Counted from the first letter of the stretch, positions 41,571 to 53,216 are shown. The stretch is DNA of 64,000 nt from Candidatus Puniceispirillum sp. (GCA_028383305.1 JAOEVD010000003.1:69442-133441), one strand, 5' to 3'. Notes: generated from the letters alone by a model not told the origin. Numbers and translations: made by a program.

Positions 41571-42587
41571 ATGTCCATCAACACAGCATTTTACCAAATT
41601 GCCGAAGATGTGACGGCTGCCAATCTTGCCAGAATTATCGGCGCGACTGATCTATGTGGGCCAGATCAGATTGTGATCAGTGATATTGAACTTTTTGACG
41701 CGGCAAAACCATTTTCATTGATTTATCAGTCTGATCCGGATCTGGCCAAAACATTGGCAATCGAATCGGCTGTTGTGATTACGAATGAGGCCTGTTTGCC
41801 ACTGATTGATCCAGCCAATTGCTGTTTAGTCGTGGCATCACCTCGGATTGGATTTGCCCATGCGTTAGCGCATCTTGTTACGGCTGTGCCGGTTGATCAT
41901 GGCACTGCAGGTATCGCGCTGCTGGCCAAAATTGCCGATACTACCGTCATTCACCCCGCAGCGACCATCATGCCGCAAGTTGTGATCGGGGCTGGGACCG
42001 TGATCGAAGCTGGTGCTGTCTTGCATGCCGGGGTTACGGTTGGTGAAAATTGTCATATCCGGTCAAACAGCGTTCTGTCGCATTGTCTGATTGGTAATGG
42101 GGTTGATATTGGTGCTGGTAGCGTCATTGGCGCGGCCGGTTTTGGTTTTGAAATGACCAATGATGGGGTTGTTAAATTGCCGCATATTGGCCTTGTGGTG
42201 ATTGATGATTTTGTGTCAATTGGCAGTGGTTGCGCGATTGACCGTGGCAGCCTCGGCAATACCCATATTGGCGCGCATGTGATGATGGATAATCTGTGCC
42301 ATATCGCCCATAACGTAACCATCGGTGCAAGATCGATCATTGCGGGTCAATGCGGCATTTCGGGAAGTGTTATGGTTGGAGAAGGCGTCTCAATGGGGGG
42401 GCAGGTTGGCATTGCCCCGCATGTGAAGATTGGTGATGGTGCTGTGTTAACGGCGCGAAGCGGCGTCACAAAAGACATCGAAGACGGTGATCAGGTCGCC
42501 GGCTTTCCAGCCGCGTCAAAACGCCAGTTTTGGCGCGAACAGGCAGCATTAAGACGACTTGGCACACCAAAAGGCTCCAAACCATAA
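41571..42587 (+). CDS. lpxD: UDP-3-O-(3-hydroxyacyl)glucosamine N-acyltransferase
   Basis: Left-handed beta-helix hexapeptides; GAAGFGFEM; CAIDRGSLGNTHIG; NLCHIAHNVTIG. Confidence 0.95.
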   Translation: MSINTAFYQIAEDVTAANLARIIGATDLCGPDQIVISDIELFDAAKPFSLIYQSDPDLAKTLAIESAVVITNEACLPLIDPANCCLVVASPRIGFAHALAHLVTAVPVDHGTAGIALLAKIADTTVIHPAATIMPQVVIGAGTVIEAGAVLHAGVTVGENCHIRSNSVLSHCLIGNGVDIGAGSVIGAAGFGFEMTNDGVVKLPHIGLVVIDDFVSIGSGCAIDRGSLGNTHIGAHVMMDNLCHIAHNVTIGARSIIAGQCGISGSVMVGEGVSMGGQVGIAPHVKIGDGAVLTARSGVTKDIEDGDQVAGFPAASKRQFWREQAALRRLGTPKGSKP

Positions 42588-42654
42588 TAAGCAGTGAAGT
42601 TAATCAAGATTTATACTATGTATGGATAAACGAAGATCGCAAAAGGACAGGGTA

Positions 42655-43113
42655 ATGGCGGAAACGATTGATGTTTTGAATATTGATGAGATCAAAAAAC
42701 TGATACCGCATCGCGCACCCATTTTGTTGATTGATCGGGTTGAAAACATCATCCCCGATACCGAAGCAACAGGGATCAAAGCTGTTAGTGGCAATGAGCC
42801 CTATTTTGCCGGTCATTTCCCGGATTTTCCAGTCATGCCCGGCGTGTTGATTGTTGAGGCCATCGCGCAAACAGCATCGGTTATGGTGGCCGCAACAACC
42901 CCTGATTTCACTGCGGGCAAATTGGTGTTTTTCACAACCATTGAAAAAGCCCGTTTTCGCCAGCCGGTAAGACCTGGTGACGTTATCGAAATGCGTGTTG
43001 TTAAAACCGCAGCCAAAGGCCCGGTGTGGAAATTTACCGGTACGGCGAAAGTGGCTGGCAAGCTTGTTGCCGAGGCCGAATTTGGCGCGATGATCGTTGA
43101 TCCGGATCGCTAG
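42655..43113 (+). CDS. fabZ: 3-hydroxyacyl-ACP dehydratase
   Basis: LIPHRAPILLIDRVENI; GNEPYFAGHFPDFPVMPGVLIVEAIAQ. Confidence 0.96.
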   Translation: MAETIDVLNIDEIKKLIPHRAPILLIDRVENIIPDTEATGIKAVSGNEPYFAGHFPDFPVMPGVLIVEAIAQTASVMVAATTPDFTAGKLVFFTTIEKARFRQPVRPGDVIEMRVVKTAAKGPVWKFTGTAKVAGKLVAEAEFGAMIVDPDR

Positions 43114-43116
43114 GCA

Positions 43117-43911
43117 ATGACGCAAACAATTCATTCAACTGCAATTATCGCTGCAAAGGCCAAAATTGGCGCTGATGTGAAGATTGGGCCTTATTGTGTG
43201 ATTGGTGATGACGCTGTTATTGGTGATGGTGCGCATCTTCATAGCCATGTTGTGATTGAGGGGCATACATCGCTTGGAGCAAGCTGCGAGGTTTACCCTT
43301 TTGCCGCGCTTGGTTGTGCGCCGCAACACACGCGTTACGAAAATGAGCCTTCACGATTGGTTATCGGCAAAAATTGCGTCATTCGCGAACATGTGACCAT
43401 GCATCCGGGAACGGCCATTGATGAAATGGAAACGGTCGTTGGCGATCATGGTTTGTTTTTTGCGGGAGCGCATGTGGCGCATGATTGTGTCGTTGGCAAT
43501 CATGTTATTTTTGCCAATAACGCCTCGCTTGGTGGGCATGTAAAGATTGGCGATCACGTCATGCTTGGTGGATTTGCAGCGGTTCAGCAATGGTGCCGCG
43601 TTGGCCCACATGCGATGGTTGGCGCGCATAGTCTTGTTGATGCCGATATTATTCCTTATTGCATCGCAGCTGGAAATCGGGCGCGGCTTAGCGGGATCAA
43701 TGTCATTGGTTTGGATCGGCGCGGCTTTGCCCCATCAACCGTCACTGCCTTACGTGATCTTTTTCGCCAGTTAATTCGAGAAAATGGGCTTTTTTCCAGC
43801 CGGTTACAGGATGTAAAGGCGCGTTTTGCTGGTCAGCCAGAATTTGATCTTCTCTTTGATTTTATTGACAATGCTGGCCGCAATGGTGTTTGCCAGTCAT
43901 TTAAACGCTAA
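43117..43911 (+). CDS. lpxA: UDP-N-acetylglucosamine acyltransferase
   Basis: IHSTAIIAAKAKIGADVKIGPYCVIG; REHVTMHPGT; GRAAGNRARLSGIN-like C-terminus. Confidence 0.96.
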   Translation: MTQTIHSTAIIAAKAKIGADVKIGPYCVIGDDAVIGDGAHLHSHVVIEGHTSLGASCEVYPFAALGCAPQHTRYENEPSRLVIGKNCVIREHVTMHPGTAIDEMETVVGDHGLFFAGAHVAHDCVVGNHVIFANNASLGGHVKIGDHVMLGGFAAVQQWCRVGPHAMVGAHSLVDADIIPYCIAAGNRARLSGINVIGLDRRGFAPSTVTALRDLFRQLIRENGLFSSRLQDVKARFAGQPEFDLLFDFIDNAGRNGVCQSFKR

Positions 43912-43956
43912 AAGGGCATAAGCGCTGCAAGATTGCCAAAAGGGTTTATTAAGGAC

Positions 43957-44778
43957 ATGACACGGCTTGCTATTATTGCCGGAAAGGGCCAATTGCCAGT
44001 TGATGTTGCTGGGGCGGCAGCTGCTGATGGTTTTGACGTTCTGATCCTAGCGATAAAAGGACAAGCCGACGCTGATTTCACCGCCTATCAAACTGTGCCA
44101 ATCCGGTTTGGTGCAATTGGCCAAACCCGCGCCATCATGATTCAGCATAACATCGAAAAACTGGTCATGGTTGGCAAGGTGTCTTGGCCGTCAATGGCGG
44201 CGTTAAGACCCGATTCTGACGGGATGAAACTGCTTGGTAAGATGATGACCAAGGGTGATGATAATGCGCTTCGCCATGTGGTGGCGTTTTTTGCCGAAAA
44301 AGGGATTGAAACCATGGCGGTTGACGCCTTTCTGCCAAATCGCAAAATGCCGTTGGGTCTTGTCGCCGGTGACAATCCTGATGCGCAATCAATGGATGTG
44401 ATAGCCCTTGGTGCCACCATTCTTGCCGCATTGGGAACGCATGATGTTGGACAGTCAGTGATCGTCCAAAATGGTCGTGTGATCGCAATTGAAGCGGCGG
44501 AGGGCAGTGATGGTATGATTGCACGCGCCGCTGCGCTTCTTGATCCGGCTGGCGGTGTTGCCTGCCTCGTGAAAATGCGCAAAAGCGCACAAGATTCCCG
44601 CCTTGATATGCCGGTGATGGGCTGTAACACCATTCTGTCAGCGGCAAATGCTGGCTTGTCCCTTTTGGCGATTGAGGCAGATTCGGTGCTGCTTGCCGAT
44701 GATATTGTGGCAATCAAATCATTATGTCAGACGCATGGTATGACCCTAATCGGCATTGATAGCAGCGTAACATCATGA
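43957..44778 (+). CDS. lpxI: UDP-2,3-diacylglucosamine pyrophosphatase, LpxI (DUF1009) type
   Basis: LAIIAGKGQLPVDVAGAA; position between lpxA and lpxB. Confidence 0.92.
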   Translation: MTRLAIIAGKGQLPVDVAGAAAADGFDVLILAIKGQADADFTAYQTVPIRFGAIGQTRAIMIQHNIEKLVMVGKVSWPSMAALRPDSDGMKLLGKMMTKGDDNALRHVVAFFAEKGIETMAVDAFLPNRKMPLGLVAGDNPDAQSMDVIALGATILAALGTHDVGQSVIVQNGRVIAIEAAEGSDGMIARAAALLDPAGGVACLVKMRKSAQDSRLDMPVMGCNTILSAANAGLSLLAIEADSVLLADDIVAIKSLCQTHGMTLIGIDSSVTS

Positions 44779-45926
44779 CAGCGCCAATTTTCATCCTTGC
44801 AGGTGAGGCATCGGGCGATCAATTGGCGGCTCATCTTATGCGGGCGGTGAATAACGCTTATGACAAACCTGACTGGATTGGGGTTGGTGGCAGATTGATG
44901 CAGGCCGAAGGACTTGAATCTTGGGTCGATATGGAAACGCTATCGGTCATGGGGTTTGACGGCGCGTTAAAAGCCTACCGGCGGCTTTCCCGTCTTGCTG
45001 GTGATCTTGTTGAACAGGTGATCAAAGCACGGCCGCGTCTGGTCCTTACCATTGATAATAAAGGCTTTGCCGTTCGGTTCGCATCACGGTTAAAACGCCG
45101 TATGAAGGCCGTTGGCTGGTCAGTGCCGATCATCCATTGTGTTGCTCCGACGGTATGGGCTTGGGGCATGTGGCGGGTGAAAAAATTTGTCACAGTTATG
45201 GATGGTCTTTTATGTCTGTTTCCATTTGAACCTGATTATTTCAAACCGTTTGGGCTTGATGCGCATTTCATTGGACATCCCGAAGCCTTTGGTGATTTCT
45301 TGCCCACCCAGCCAGCGAATAATTCTATTGAAGAACAAAAAATAAAATTCAATAAAATCATATTATTACCCGGAAGTCGGCGAAGCGAAATCAGCCTTAT
45401 TCTGCCAAAGATGCTTGCCGCAACAGCGATTATCAAACGGCATGACCGAAATCTGAACTTTGTGTTGCCAGCCGTGCCGCATCTTTTGCCATTGATCCAA
45501 AGCCTTGTTGCGGAGAGTGGCGTCATCATTCTTGACCAGCCAGATGATTTAATCCCCGCATTGCAAACGAGTGACGCGATGATAGCAACCTCGGGAACGA
45601 TCACTTTGCAGGCGGCTTTGTGCGGCACAGTTGGCGTGACCTGCTATCGTACCAGCGCATTCAGTGGCTTTATCGGCCGCCGGTTGGTTGATCTGGATAA
45701 GGTGATTTTGCCAAATGCCATTCTTGGCCGCCCGCTTTACCCCTTTTACTTTCAAGAGGAGGCAACTGGCAAAACCCTCGCTGCGGCGACATTGGACTGT
45801 CTTTATGACGCCAACGCAAAATCGAGCGCAAGACAGGCCGCGATCGAACTGAAAAGCCTGTTGACCGGCGGGGCGCAATCATTTGATGAATTGGTAATTA
45901 GCGCGCTAAAAAACTGGCTTGATTAA
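44775..45926 (+). CDS. lpxB: Lipid-A-disaccharide synthase
   Basis: LAGEASGDQLAAHLMRAV; PTVWAWGMWRVKKF; LPGSRRSEISLILPKML. Confidence 0.95.
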   Translation: MTAPIFILAGEASGDQLAAHLMRAVNNAYDKPDWIGVGGRLMQAEGLESWVDMETLSVMGFDGALKAYRRLSRLAGDLVEQVIKARPRLVLTIDNKGFAVRFASRLKRRMKAVGWSVPIIHCVAPTVWAWGMWRVKKFVTVMDGLLCLFPFEPDYFKPFGLDAHFIGHPEAFGDFLPTQPANNSIEEQKIKFNKIILLPGSRRSEISLILPKMLAATAIIKRHDRNLNFVLPAVPHLLPLIQSLVAESGVIILDQPDDLIPALQTSDAMIATSGTITLQAALCGTVGVTCYRTSAFSGFIGRRLVDLDKVILPNAILGRPLYPFYFQEEATGKTLAAATLDCLYDANAKSSARQAAIELKSLLTGGAQSFDELVISALKNWLD

Positions 45927-45938
45927 ACACCAAGCCAG
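45910..45938 (-). terminator. Intrinsic terminator for gltA, within the convergent lpxB/gltA junction
   Basis: AACTGGCTTG (45910-45919) and CAAGCCAGTT (45929-45938) form a perfect 10-bp stem. On the minus strand the stem ends in a T6 tract. Confidence 0.85.
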
Positions 45939-45969
45939 TTTGATTTATGCGGTAAAATTTAGTGATACC

Positions 45970-47277
45970 TCAACGCGATTGCAGGTCTTTGTATGGACGC
46001 TCGGCGGGCCCTGTATAGAGCTGGCGAGGGCGACCAATTCTCTGGGTCGGATCGGTGATCATTTCGTTCCATTGCGCAATCCAGCCGGTTGTCCGCGCAA
46101 CGGCAAACAGCACAGTGAACATTGACGTTGGGAAACCCATTGCCTTCAAAATGATGCCTGAATAAAAATCCACATTTGGATAAAGCTTCTTTTCAATGAA
46201 ATAGCTGTCATTGACGGCCAGTTCTTCAAGCTCCATCGCCAATTCGAGAAGTGGATCATTGACTCCAAGCTTGCCAAGAACATCATGGCAGGCCTTGCGC
46301 AGAACCTTGGCGCGCGGATCAAAATTCTTGTAAACCCGATGCCCAAAGCCGAATAACCGGAACGGATCGTCCTTGTCGCGGGCTTTATTGATGAATTCAG
46401 GAATGTTTTTCTTATGGCCAATCTGGTTTAGCATATTCAAAACGGCTTCGTTCGCACCGCCATGAGCCGGGCCCCATAAAGACGCAATGCCCGCGGCAAT
46501 ACAGGCAAACGGGTTTGCCCCTGATGAGCCAGCAAGACGCACGGTCGAGGTTGACGCATTCTGTTCATGATCAGCATGAAGAATAAAGATTTTATTCATC
46601 GCATTGGCCAGAATAGGGTCAACATGATAATCTTCTGCTGGCACGGCAAAACACATATGCAGGAAGTTTTCAGCATATTTCAGATTGTTGCGTGGATAGT
46701 TGAATGGCTGTCCAAGCGAATATTTATAAGCCATTGATGCCAATGTCGGCATTTTAGCGATTAGACGCCGTGATGCGATCATGCGCTGCAAGGGGTCATG
46801 TATATCGGTTGAATCATGGTAAAAAGCCGAAAGTGCGCCAGTAACACCACAAAGAATGGCCATTGGATGCGCGTCTCGGCGAAAGCCGCGAAGAAAAATC
46901 GATAGCTGTTCATGCACCATTGTGTGGCGCGTGATGGCGGTATCAAAAGCTTCTTTCTCATCATGTTTCGGTAATTCGCCCTCAAGCAGCAAATAGGCCA
47001 GCTCTAAAAAATCGGCTTTTTCGGCTAGGTCTTCGATCGCATAGCCGCGATGCAGCAAAACGCCTTCATCACCGTCAATATAGGTCAGGCCTGAAACACA
47101 AGATCCCGTTGCCCCATAGCCCGGGTCATAGGTGAACATGCCGGTTTCGGCATAGAGTTTGCGGATATCAATAACATCTGGCCCGATAGTTCCCGAAGTG
47201 ACCGGAAGAATTGTTGACTTTCCTGATGCGTTGTCAGTGACCGTCACTGATTTATCGGAAGGCGAATTTTTTGCCAT
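45970..47277 (-). CDS. gltA: Citrate synthase
   Basis: [58 protein letters not shown]. Confidence 0.97.
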   Translation of the reverse strand: MAKNSPSDKSVTVTDNASGKSTILPVTSGTIGPDVIDIRKLYAETGMFTYDPGYGATGSCVSGLTYIDGDEGVLLHRGYAIEDLAEKADFLELAYLLLEGELPKHDEKEAFDTAITRHTMVHEQLSIFLRGFRRDAHPMAILCGVTGALSAFYHDSTDIHDPLQRMIASRRLIAKMPTLASMAYKYSLGQPFNYPRNNLKYAENFLHMCFAVPAEDYHVDPILANAMNKIFILHADHEQNASTSTVRLAGSSGANPFACIAAGIASLWGPAHGGANEAVLNMLNQIGHKKNIPEFINKARDKDDPFRLFGFGHRVYKNFDPRAKVLRKACHDVLGKLGVNDPLLELAMELEELAVNDSYFIEKKLYPNVDFYSGIILKAMGFPTSMFTVLFAVARTTGWIAQWNEMITDPTQRIGRPRQLYTGPAERPYKDLQSR

Positions 47278-47378
47278 CTGCGGACCTCATGGTAAAAGTT
47301 ATGTGACGGATACAGCTCGGCTCGGCCGGCGACTGTGTCAGCAGCAAAAGAATTGTCGAATTTTAGCGCAAATTACAG

Positions 47379-48770
47379 TTATTTGCAAGCGGTCTGCAAT
47401 CGCACGCTTGTTTCAGATTGCCCCAAAGTCACCATGATATCTACAATAGACGGGGTTTGTTTCATTCCTGTGACAGCGGCGCGCAATGGCAGGCCAATAT
47501 CGCGCATTTTCAGGTTTTTTTCGGCAAGATAGCCGTTGATAGCTACCTTTAACCCGTCCAGATCCCAAGTGGCACTCGCCAATGAAATGTCCAAATCACG
47601 TAAAATTGCCTTGGCGTCATCGGTCAGAAGTCCGGTGGCATCATCGTTGATATCAACCGCACCATCGCCGAGCAGATAGCCAATTGATCCAGCGATATCA
47701 AGATGGGTTTTGGCGCGTTCCTTTAACAATGGTAGTAATGTGATAATCCGCGATCTTGCAGCACTGCTTTTTGGTGTGTTGCCAGATTGTGCAAGCGCGG
47801 TTGCAATCAATTCATACAGCGCGTCATCATCCATGATTTTGATGAAATAGGCGTTCACATCGCGCAATTTATCGCTGTCAAACCGGGCAGGTGATTTGCC
47901 AATACGGCCAAGATCAAACAAACCAATCGCTTCATCGCGGGGAATGATATCCATATCGCCATGGCTCCAGCCAAGCCGCAGCAAGTAGCTGAATATGGCA
48001 TCGGGTAAAAACCCCATATCGCGATAGGCATCAACGCCAAGCGCCCCATGCCGTTTGGATAGTTTTGCGCCGTCACTGCCATGAATAAGTGGGATATGGG
48101 CAAAGACCGGAATATCCCATCCCATGCCTTTATAAACCATATATTGCCGAAAAGCGTTATTCAGATGGTCATCGCCGCGGATAACATGCGTGATGCCCAT
48201 ATCATGATCATCAACAACAACCGCGAGCATATAGGTTGGTGATCCATCAGCGCGCAAAATCACCATATCATCCAAAACATGGTTTTGCACGGTAACGGAT
48301 CCTTGAACGGCATCTGCAATTGTTGTGCTGCCGCTATCGGGCATTTTCATTCTGACAACATAGGGCGCATCTGATGGCGCCTGTACCGGATCGCGATCGC
48401 GCCATGGTGAACGCACCGCGTCACCGGTTTTTTTGCTACCTTCACGGATCGTGGTCAATTCATCATCGGTTAGATAACATTGATAGGCAGCGCCAGCGGC
48501 AATCAGCGCATGGGCAATTTCTTTGTGGCGTTCGCTTTGCGCTGACTGGCTGATCGCGGGCTTGTCACTGCCAAGCCCAAGCCAGTCAAGCCCATCATGG
48601 ATTGCCGCAATCGCGGCATTGGTTGAACGCGCCTTATCGGTATCTTCAATCCGCAAAAGGTAAGTGCCACCATGATGGCGTGCAAACAGCCAGTTGAAAA
48701 GGGCGGTTCTTGCCCCGCCAATATGAAGATAACCGGTTGGTGAAGGCGCAAATCTTGTGACGACATTCAT
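47379..48770 (-). CDS. gltX: Glutamyl-tRNA synthetase
   Basis: TRFAPSPTGYLHIGGARTALFNWLFAR; KLSKRHGALGV. Confidence 0.96.
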   Translation of the reverse strand: MNVVTRFAPSPTGYLHIGGARTALFNWLFARHHGGTYLLRIEDTDKARSTNAAIAAIHDGLDWLGLGSDKPAISQSAQSERHKEIAHALIAAGAAYQCYLTDDELTTIREGSKKTGDAVRSPWRDRDPVQAPSDAPYVVRMKMPDSGSTTIADAVQGSVTVQNHVLDDMVILRADGSPTYMLAVVVDDHDMGITHVIRGDDHLNNAFRQYMVYKGMGWDIPVFAHIPLIHGSDGAKLSKRHGALGVDAYRDMGFLPDAIFSYLLRLGWSHGDMDIIPRDEAIGLFDLGRIGKSPARFDSDKLRDVNAYFIKIMDDDALYELIATALAQSGNTPKSSAARSRIITLLPLLKERAKTHLDIAGSIGYLLGDGAVDINDDATGLLTDDAKAILRDLDISLASATWDLDGLKVAINGYLAEKNLKMRDIGLPLRAAVTGMKQTPSIVDIMVTLGQSETSVRLQTACK

Positions 48771-48834
48771 AGTTTTTTAAGCCCTTCCTGATAGGCTGAC
48801 AGCGGATTAATCATAACACGCGCATGCTACACCA

Positions 48835-50737
48835 ATGGCTTTGCAAATTGCACCCCTGATCGTTGCCGAACGCCGGGTATTGATTTCGCTTTATCTGTTT
48901 ATGGCTGGAATCATCCTGTTTCACCTTTTGCCATTGATCTGGTATAGCGGTGAATATCTCAATTGGCTTTTGCGTGGATCCTTTCTGGTCTCGATTGCTG
49001 GGCTGGGGGCGGCAATCTATGGCCGCCATTTTGCCGGACATGATCGGGGAGTTTTTATACTGGTGGCATTCAACGTTGGTTTTGCTCTGGCAAGTCTGCA
49101 ATTTGCCCAACATGACCAGCCCCGGATCAAACATGGCGTTACCGCCGATATTACAGGAATCCTGATCAAGATTGATGGCAATGCTGTTGCCCGAAGCCGC
49201 TTATGGATCAAGCTTGATGCCGCCTCAGATATTGTGCAAAACGGCATTTTGCCAGTAGGCGGCATTGTTCGTGTCACAACGGACAAATGGCAGTATCAGC
49301 AACATCTTGTCGGGGCAGTTGCCATGTGGGCAAGGCTGTATCCTTCATCTGTCCGTGTTTTGTATGGCACGCCTGATTATGGGCGGCTAGCGCGATTGCG
49401 GCGGCGTTGCTTGGTGGTGACGGTTCATCAGCGAAGATGTCTATAACCGGTTTCGCGATCCTGGCTTGGCGTATTTGCTGACCATTTCCGGGCTTTATAT
49501 GGGGTTGATCTGTTTTGGCAGCATGGCTGTTATCCAGTTTTTCGGGGCGTTGTTTCCATCACGATCATCTCGGTTTGCCTTGCATAAATTTGCGGCGATT
49601 ATCGCGGCCCTCATTGGTGGATGTTATGTTTTGATGTCAGGAGCGCTGGTCAGTGCGCTTCGCGCTTTTGGCATGGCTATGCTTGTGGTTTTGGCAATTT
49701 TGCATGACTGGATGGCGCTAACGCTTCGGAATGTCTGTCTGGCCGCTTTTGCCATCCTAGCGTTTAATCCGGTGGCGCTATTTACCGCTAGCTTTCAGCC
49801 AAGCTTTTTTGCAACAGCGATTTTGGTTATCTGGTATGAATCGCGGGCAAGGCGCGAACCGACAAAATGGCATTGAATTTTCCGTTACACAATCGCTTTA
49901 ATCACCATTTCATGCCTATCTGCAATGGCAACAGCGCCCTATGCGGCGCAGCATTTTGGCAAAATCACCCCATGCGGGCCTGTCGCCAATATTATGGGGA
50001 TACCGCTTACCGGCCTTTGGATCATGCAAACTGGCATGATTTAAACGATTAGCGTTTTGTTCGGGCTTGATTGGTTGGTGGCGCCTTTGATGACGGCCGG
50101 TCTTCATGCGCTTTATTATCTGGCAGATTGGATTGCCAGTTTCCCGTTAGCTGGGTGGAAAGTGGCACTGCCCGGATATGCCGCTTTATTGGCTATTTTG
50201 ACCGGTATGATGATATCGAAGCTTTTTACCAAGCCAATGGCGCGCATTGGTTTGGTTCTGGCGGCAATTGGCGGGGTTATGTGGTCGTTTAAGACAGTTC
50301 CTGACGGGATTTTGTTTGCTGTTGGTCGCACGCCGCAATCGGTGTTGGCAGCGCATAATAGCACGGCACGATCCTATAAACCGCTTTCCGATTTTCTGGC
50401 TTCAATGGCTGAATTGCGGATGGGGAAGGGCATTGAACCGATTGATCAGGCACAATGTTTGCCAAGCTGCAAACATGAATTTTCACATGGCATCAGCGCC
50501 AGCATTGTTATGAAAGCCAGAGGCCTGACCGCAAGGTGCAAGGATTTGGAAACCGCATTTGTTTTGACGAGCGTAACGCCGCCCTATCCATGCTACAGCG
50601 GAAAACCAATTTATGATATCAGTCAAAAAACAGGATATAATTCCCTGATCTTTATTGATAAAAATAAAATACGGCTAATTAATAATTTCGAATTAAGCCA
50701 GCAAGCTTGCCCTGCACTTCAACCTCGCCCGTGCTGA
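48835..50737 (+). pseudogene. comEC: ComEC/Rec2-family competence membrane protein, degraded
   Basis: Homologous pieces split over ORFs 48835-49446, 49466-49876 and 50057-50737. At least one frameshift lies near 49400-49450, with in-frame stops TGA 49874-49876 and TAA 50042-50044. Recognisable LLTISGLYMGL and ATAPYAAQHFGKITPCGPVANIMGIPLTGLWIM. Confidence 0.85.
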
Positions 50738-51320
50738 AATAACGCGTTTCGTAACGCGGGTTAGCCGCTTCCAATCCAACACGCCCCGGTTCTTTTAACA
50801 AGGTTTTGAGCGTTGCTTCTTGTTGATTGATCAAGGCCACGACAATTTCGCCATGCCGCGCGGTTTCGGCGCGTTGGATCACCACGGTATCACCATCTAA
50901 AATACCCGCGCCAACCATTGAGTCGCCGACAATTTCAAGCGCAAAATGTTCGCCGCTGCCAACCATGCTTGCCGGAATTTCTAAATGATTTGTCGGGTCG
51001 CTTAGCGCTTCAATCGGCGTGCCAGCCGCGATCCGTCCCAAAAGGGGAAGGCTGACCAGATTAGACGCTGTTTCAACGGCACGCGTGACGACACCGCCAG
51101 CCGCCGCCGTCACCGGCTTCAAAATTTCAATAGCACGCGCCCGATTAGCAAGCCGCCTTATATAGCCGCGTTCTTCGAGGCCGGAGACAAGGCGATGAAC
51201 CCCCGATTTTGATGCAAGGCCAAGCGCGTCACGCATTTCGTCAAAAGACGGTGGCACATCATGCTGTTGCATATGATCGCTAAGATAGGTCAAAAGCTCA
51301 CTTTGTTTGCGTGTAAGCAT
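50679..51320 (-). CDS. lexA: LexA repressor
   Basis: [77 protein letters not shown]. Confidence 0.97.
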   Translation of the reverse strand: MLTRKQSELLTYLSDHMQQHDVPPSFDEMRDALGLASKSGVHRLVSGLEERGYIRRLANRARAIEILKPVTAAAGGVVTRAVETASNLVSLPLLGRIAAGTPIEALSDPTNHLEIPASMVGSGEHFALEIVGDSMVGAGILDGDTVVIQRAETARHGEIVVALINQQEATLKTLLKEPGRVGLEAANPRYETRYFSTGEVEVQGKLAGLIRNY

Positions 51321-51335
51321 CTTAATAATCCGCCT

Positions 51336-51371
51336 GTTCTATTCCGTTCTGTGTATGTTCTACCAATGTTC
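51336..51371 (-). promoter_or_regulatory. Overlapping alphaproteobacterial LexA/SOS boxes upstream of lexA
   Basis: Plus strand GTTC-N6-GTTC-N7-GTTC-N7-GTTC at 51336, 51346, 51357 and 51368, 16 bp upstream of the lexA start. Confidence 0.88.
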
Positions 51372-51458
51372 TGGTGTTGGCGCAAGCCTAAATTGAACAA
51401 AGCAAATGATGGCGGGGAACGACTGGTTTTGGATCAAAAACTTGTCAGCGCAAAAGCG

Positions 51459-52721
51459 TTAACCTAAATCTGGTAAAGGAATGACCGAAACAAATTCACC
51501 TGCAGCTTTAGCCGGATCAAAAGGTGGACGGACAATTAGCGCATTCGCCGTTGCCAGAACCGACATCATTGAACTGTCTTGACGTGGCGCTGGCATAATT
51601 ACCTGAATGCCATCTTTGGTGGTAATTTGTGCGCGAATATAATCTTGGCGCTGATCATTGACGTCAAGATCAACAGCAAGCGGCATTAAAAACTGTAATG
51701 ACGATGCAGTACCACCAGCCATATAAGCAATGGCTGGCCGTAAAAACACTAAGGCGCAGACGGCAGTTGATACCGGGTTGCCGGGTAAACCAATAAGCGG
51801 GATGCCATCAACATTACCCGAAATAAGCGGCTTTCCCGGGCGCATCGCAATTTTCCAGAAATTAAGCGCATTTTGCTCGCTGCTTTCTAGATCTGACACG
51901 ATATGGTCATGCGTGCCAACCGAGGCACCGCCAGTGGTCACAACAAGATCAAGGTTGCTTGCACGCCGCACTGCATCAAGCATGGCCCCGGGCACATCGC
52001 GGGCGATGCCAAGATCGACCGCTTCGGCACCGCAGGCACTTACAAAATTGGCAAGAAAGCTGGCATTTGAGCTGATGATCTGACCGGGGCCAGGCAATTC
52101 ACCGGGGGAAACCAATTCATCACCCGTCGATAAAACCCCAACACGCGGGCGCAATCGAACCGAAGCTTGGGTAAGACCGGCGGCAATGGCCAATCCAATT
52201 GCCCGTGCCGACAATAATGTTCCAGCGGGTAAAATCTCCTGACCTGTGGTAATATCCAGACCGGCAGGGCGGATATAGCGACCGGCAATTTCGGCACTGC
52301 GAACGGTAATTTCAACATTGTCCTGTTCGGCGACTGGATCGACATCTTCTTGGATGACAATCGTATCGGCGCCATCCGGTATCGCCGCGCCGGTAAAAAC
52401 ACGAACCGCCTGTCCAGTAACGATTTTACCTGTCCAAGGTTGACCGGCAGCGGATTCGGCAATGCGGGTCAATATACAGGGGAATGATGTCACATCAGCA
52501 GCCCGAACCGCATAGCCATCCATTGCCGATACCGCCTGTGGCGGCAGGGTAAGAACCGCAACAAGATCTTCGGCAAGGGTGAAGCCAAGTGCCTTATCAA
52601 GTGGTTTTGTTACGGTGTTCGTTCGCGGTAATAGCGCCAAAATGGCTGCCAAGGCCTGCTCAACCGGCAATAGCGGCGGTTTTTTCTCTGCTCTTGCGTT
52701 ATCCGGCCTATTCGGCATCAT
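51459..52721 (-). CDS. moeA: Molybdopterin molybdenumtransferase
   Basis: [52 protein letters not shown]. Confidence 0.95.
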   Translation of the reverse strand: MMPNRPDNARAEKKPPLLPVEQALAAILALLPRTNTVTKPLDKALGFTLAEDLVAVLTLPPQAVSAMDGYAVRAADVTSFPCILTRIAESAAGQPWTGKIVTGQAVRVFTGAAIPDGADTIVIQEDVDPVAEQDNVEITVRSAEIAGRYIRPAGLDITTGQEILPAGTLLSARAIGLAIAAGLTQASVRLRPRVGVLSTGDELVSPGELPGPGQIISSNASFLANFVSACGAEAVDLGIARDVPGAMLDAVRRASNLDLVVTTGGASVGTHDHIVSDLESSEQNALNFWKIAMRPGKPLISGNVDGIPLIGLPGNPVSTAVCALVFLRPAIAYMAGGTASSLQFLMPLAVDLDVNDQRQDYIRAQITTKDGIQVIMPAPRQDSSMMSVLATANALIVRPPFDPAKAAGEFVSVIPLPDLG

Positions 52722-53190
52722 AAACGCCTGATTTACCGCCTGATTTATGGGTCAGACGAATATTGCTAATTTTCATACCGCGATCGACCGCCTTGCACAT
52801 ATCATAAACGGTCAGCGCGGCCGTCGAAACGGCGGCCATCGCCTCCATTTCAACACCGGTTGGCCCAGAAACGGCGCAGGTTGCAGTGATTTGGACGCCG
52901 GGCAAGGCCGCGTCTGGCACCAGATCAAGATGAACATGGTCAAGCCCAAGCGGGTGGCATAGCGGAATCAGATTTGAGGTTTGTTTTGCCCCCATGATGC
53001 CAGCCAGCCGCGCCACCCCCAGAACATCGCCCTTCTTGGCGGTTCCATCGGTGATCATGGCCAAGGTTTCAGGCTGCATCCGGATATGCCCTTTTACAAT
53101 GGCAATGCGTTTGGTGTCGGCCTTGCTGCCAACATCAACCATATGTGCGTTGCCGTCATTGTCGAAATGGGTAAATTCAGTCATAGCCAT
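52708..53190 (-). CDS. moaC: Cyclic pyranopterin monophosphate synthase
   Basis: [88 protein letters not shown]. Confidence 0.96.
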   Translation of the reverse strand: MAMTEFTHFDNDGNAHMVDVGSKADTKRIAIVKGHIRMQPETLAMITDGTAKKGDVLGVARLAGIMGAKQTSNLIPLCHPLGLDHVHLDLVPDAALPGVQITATCAVSGPTGVEMEAMAAVSTAALTVYDMCKAVDRGMKISNIRLTHKSGGKSGVYDAE

Positions 53191-53216
53191 TTTCTTCCTT
53201 CACATCAAAGCGCGTT

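Noticed and set aside
44142-44717. Long antisense ORFs over lpxI and other core genes
   Set aside because: Six-frame artefacts of codon bias opposite well-supported genes, without family motifs.
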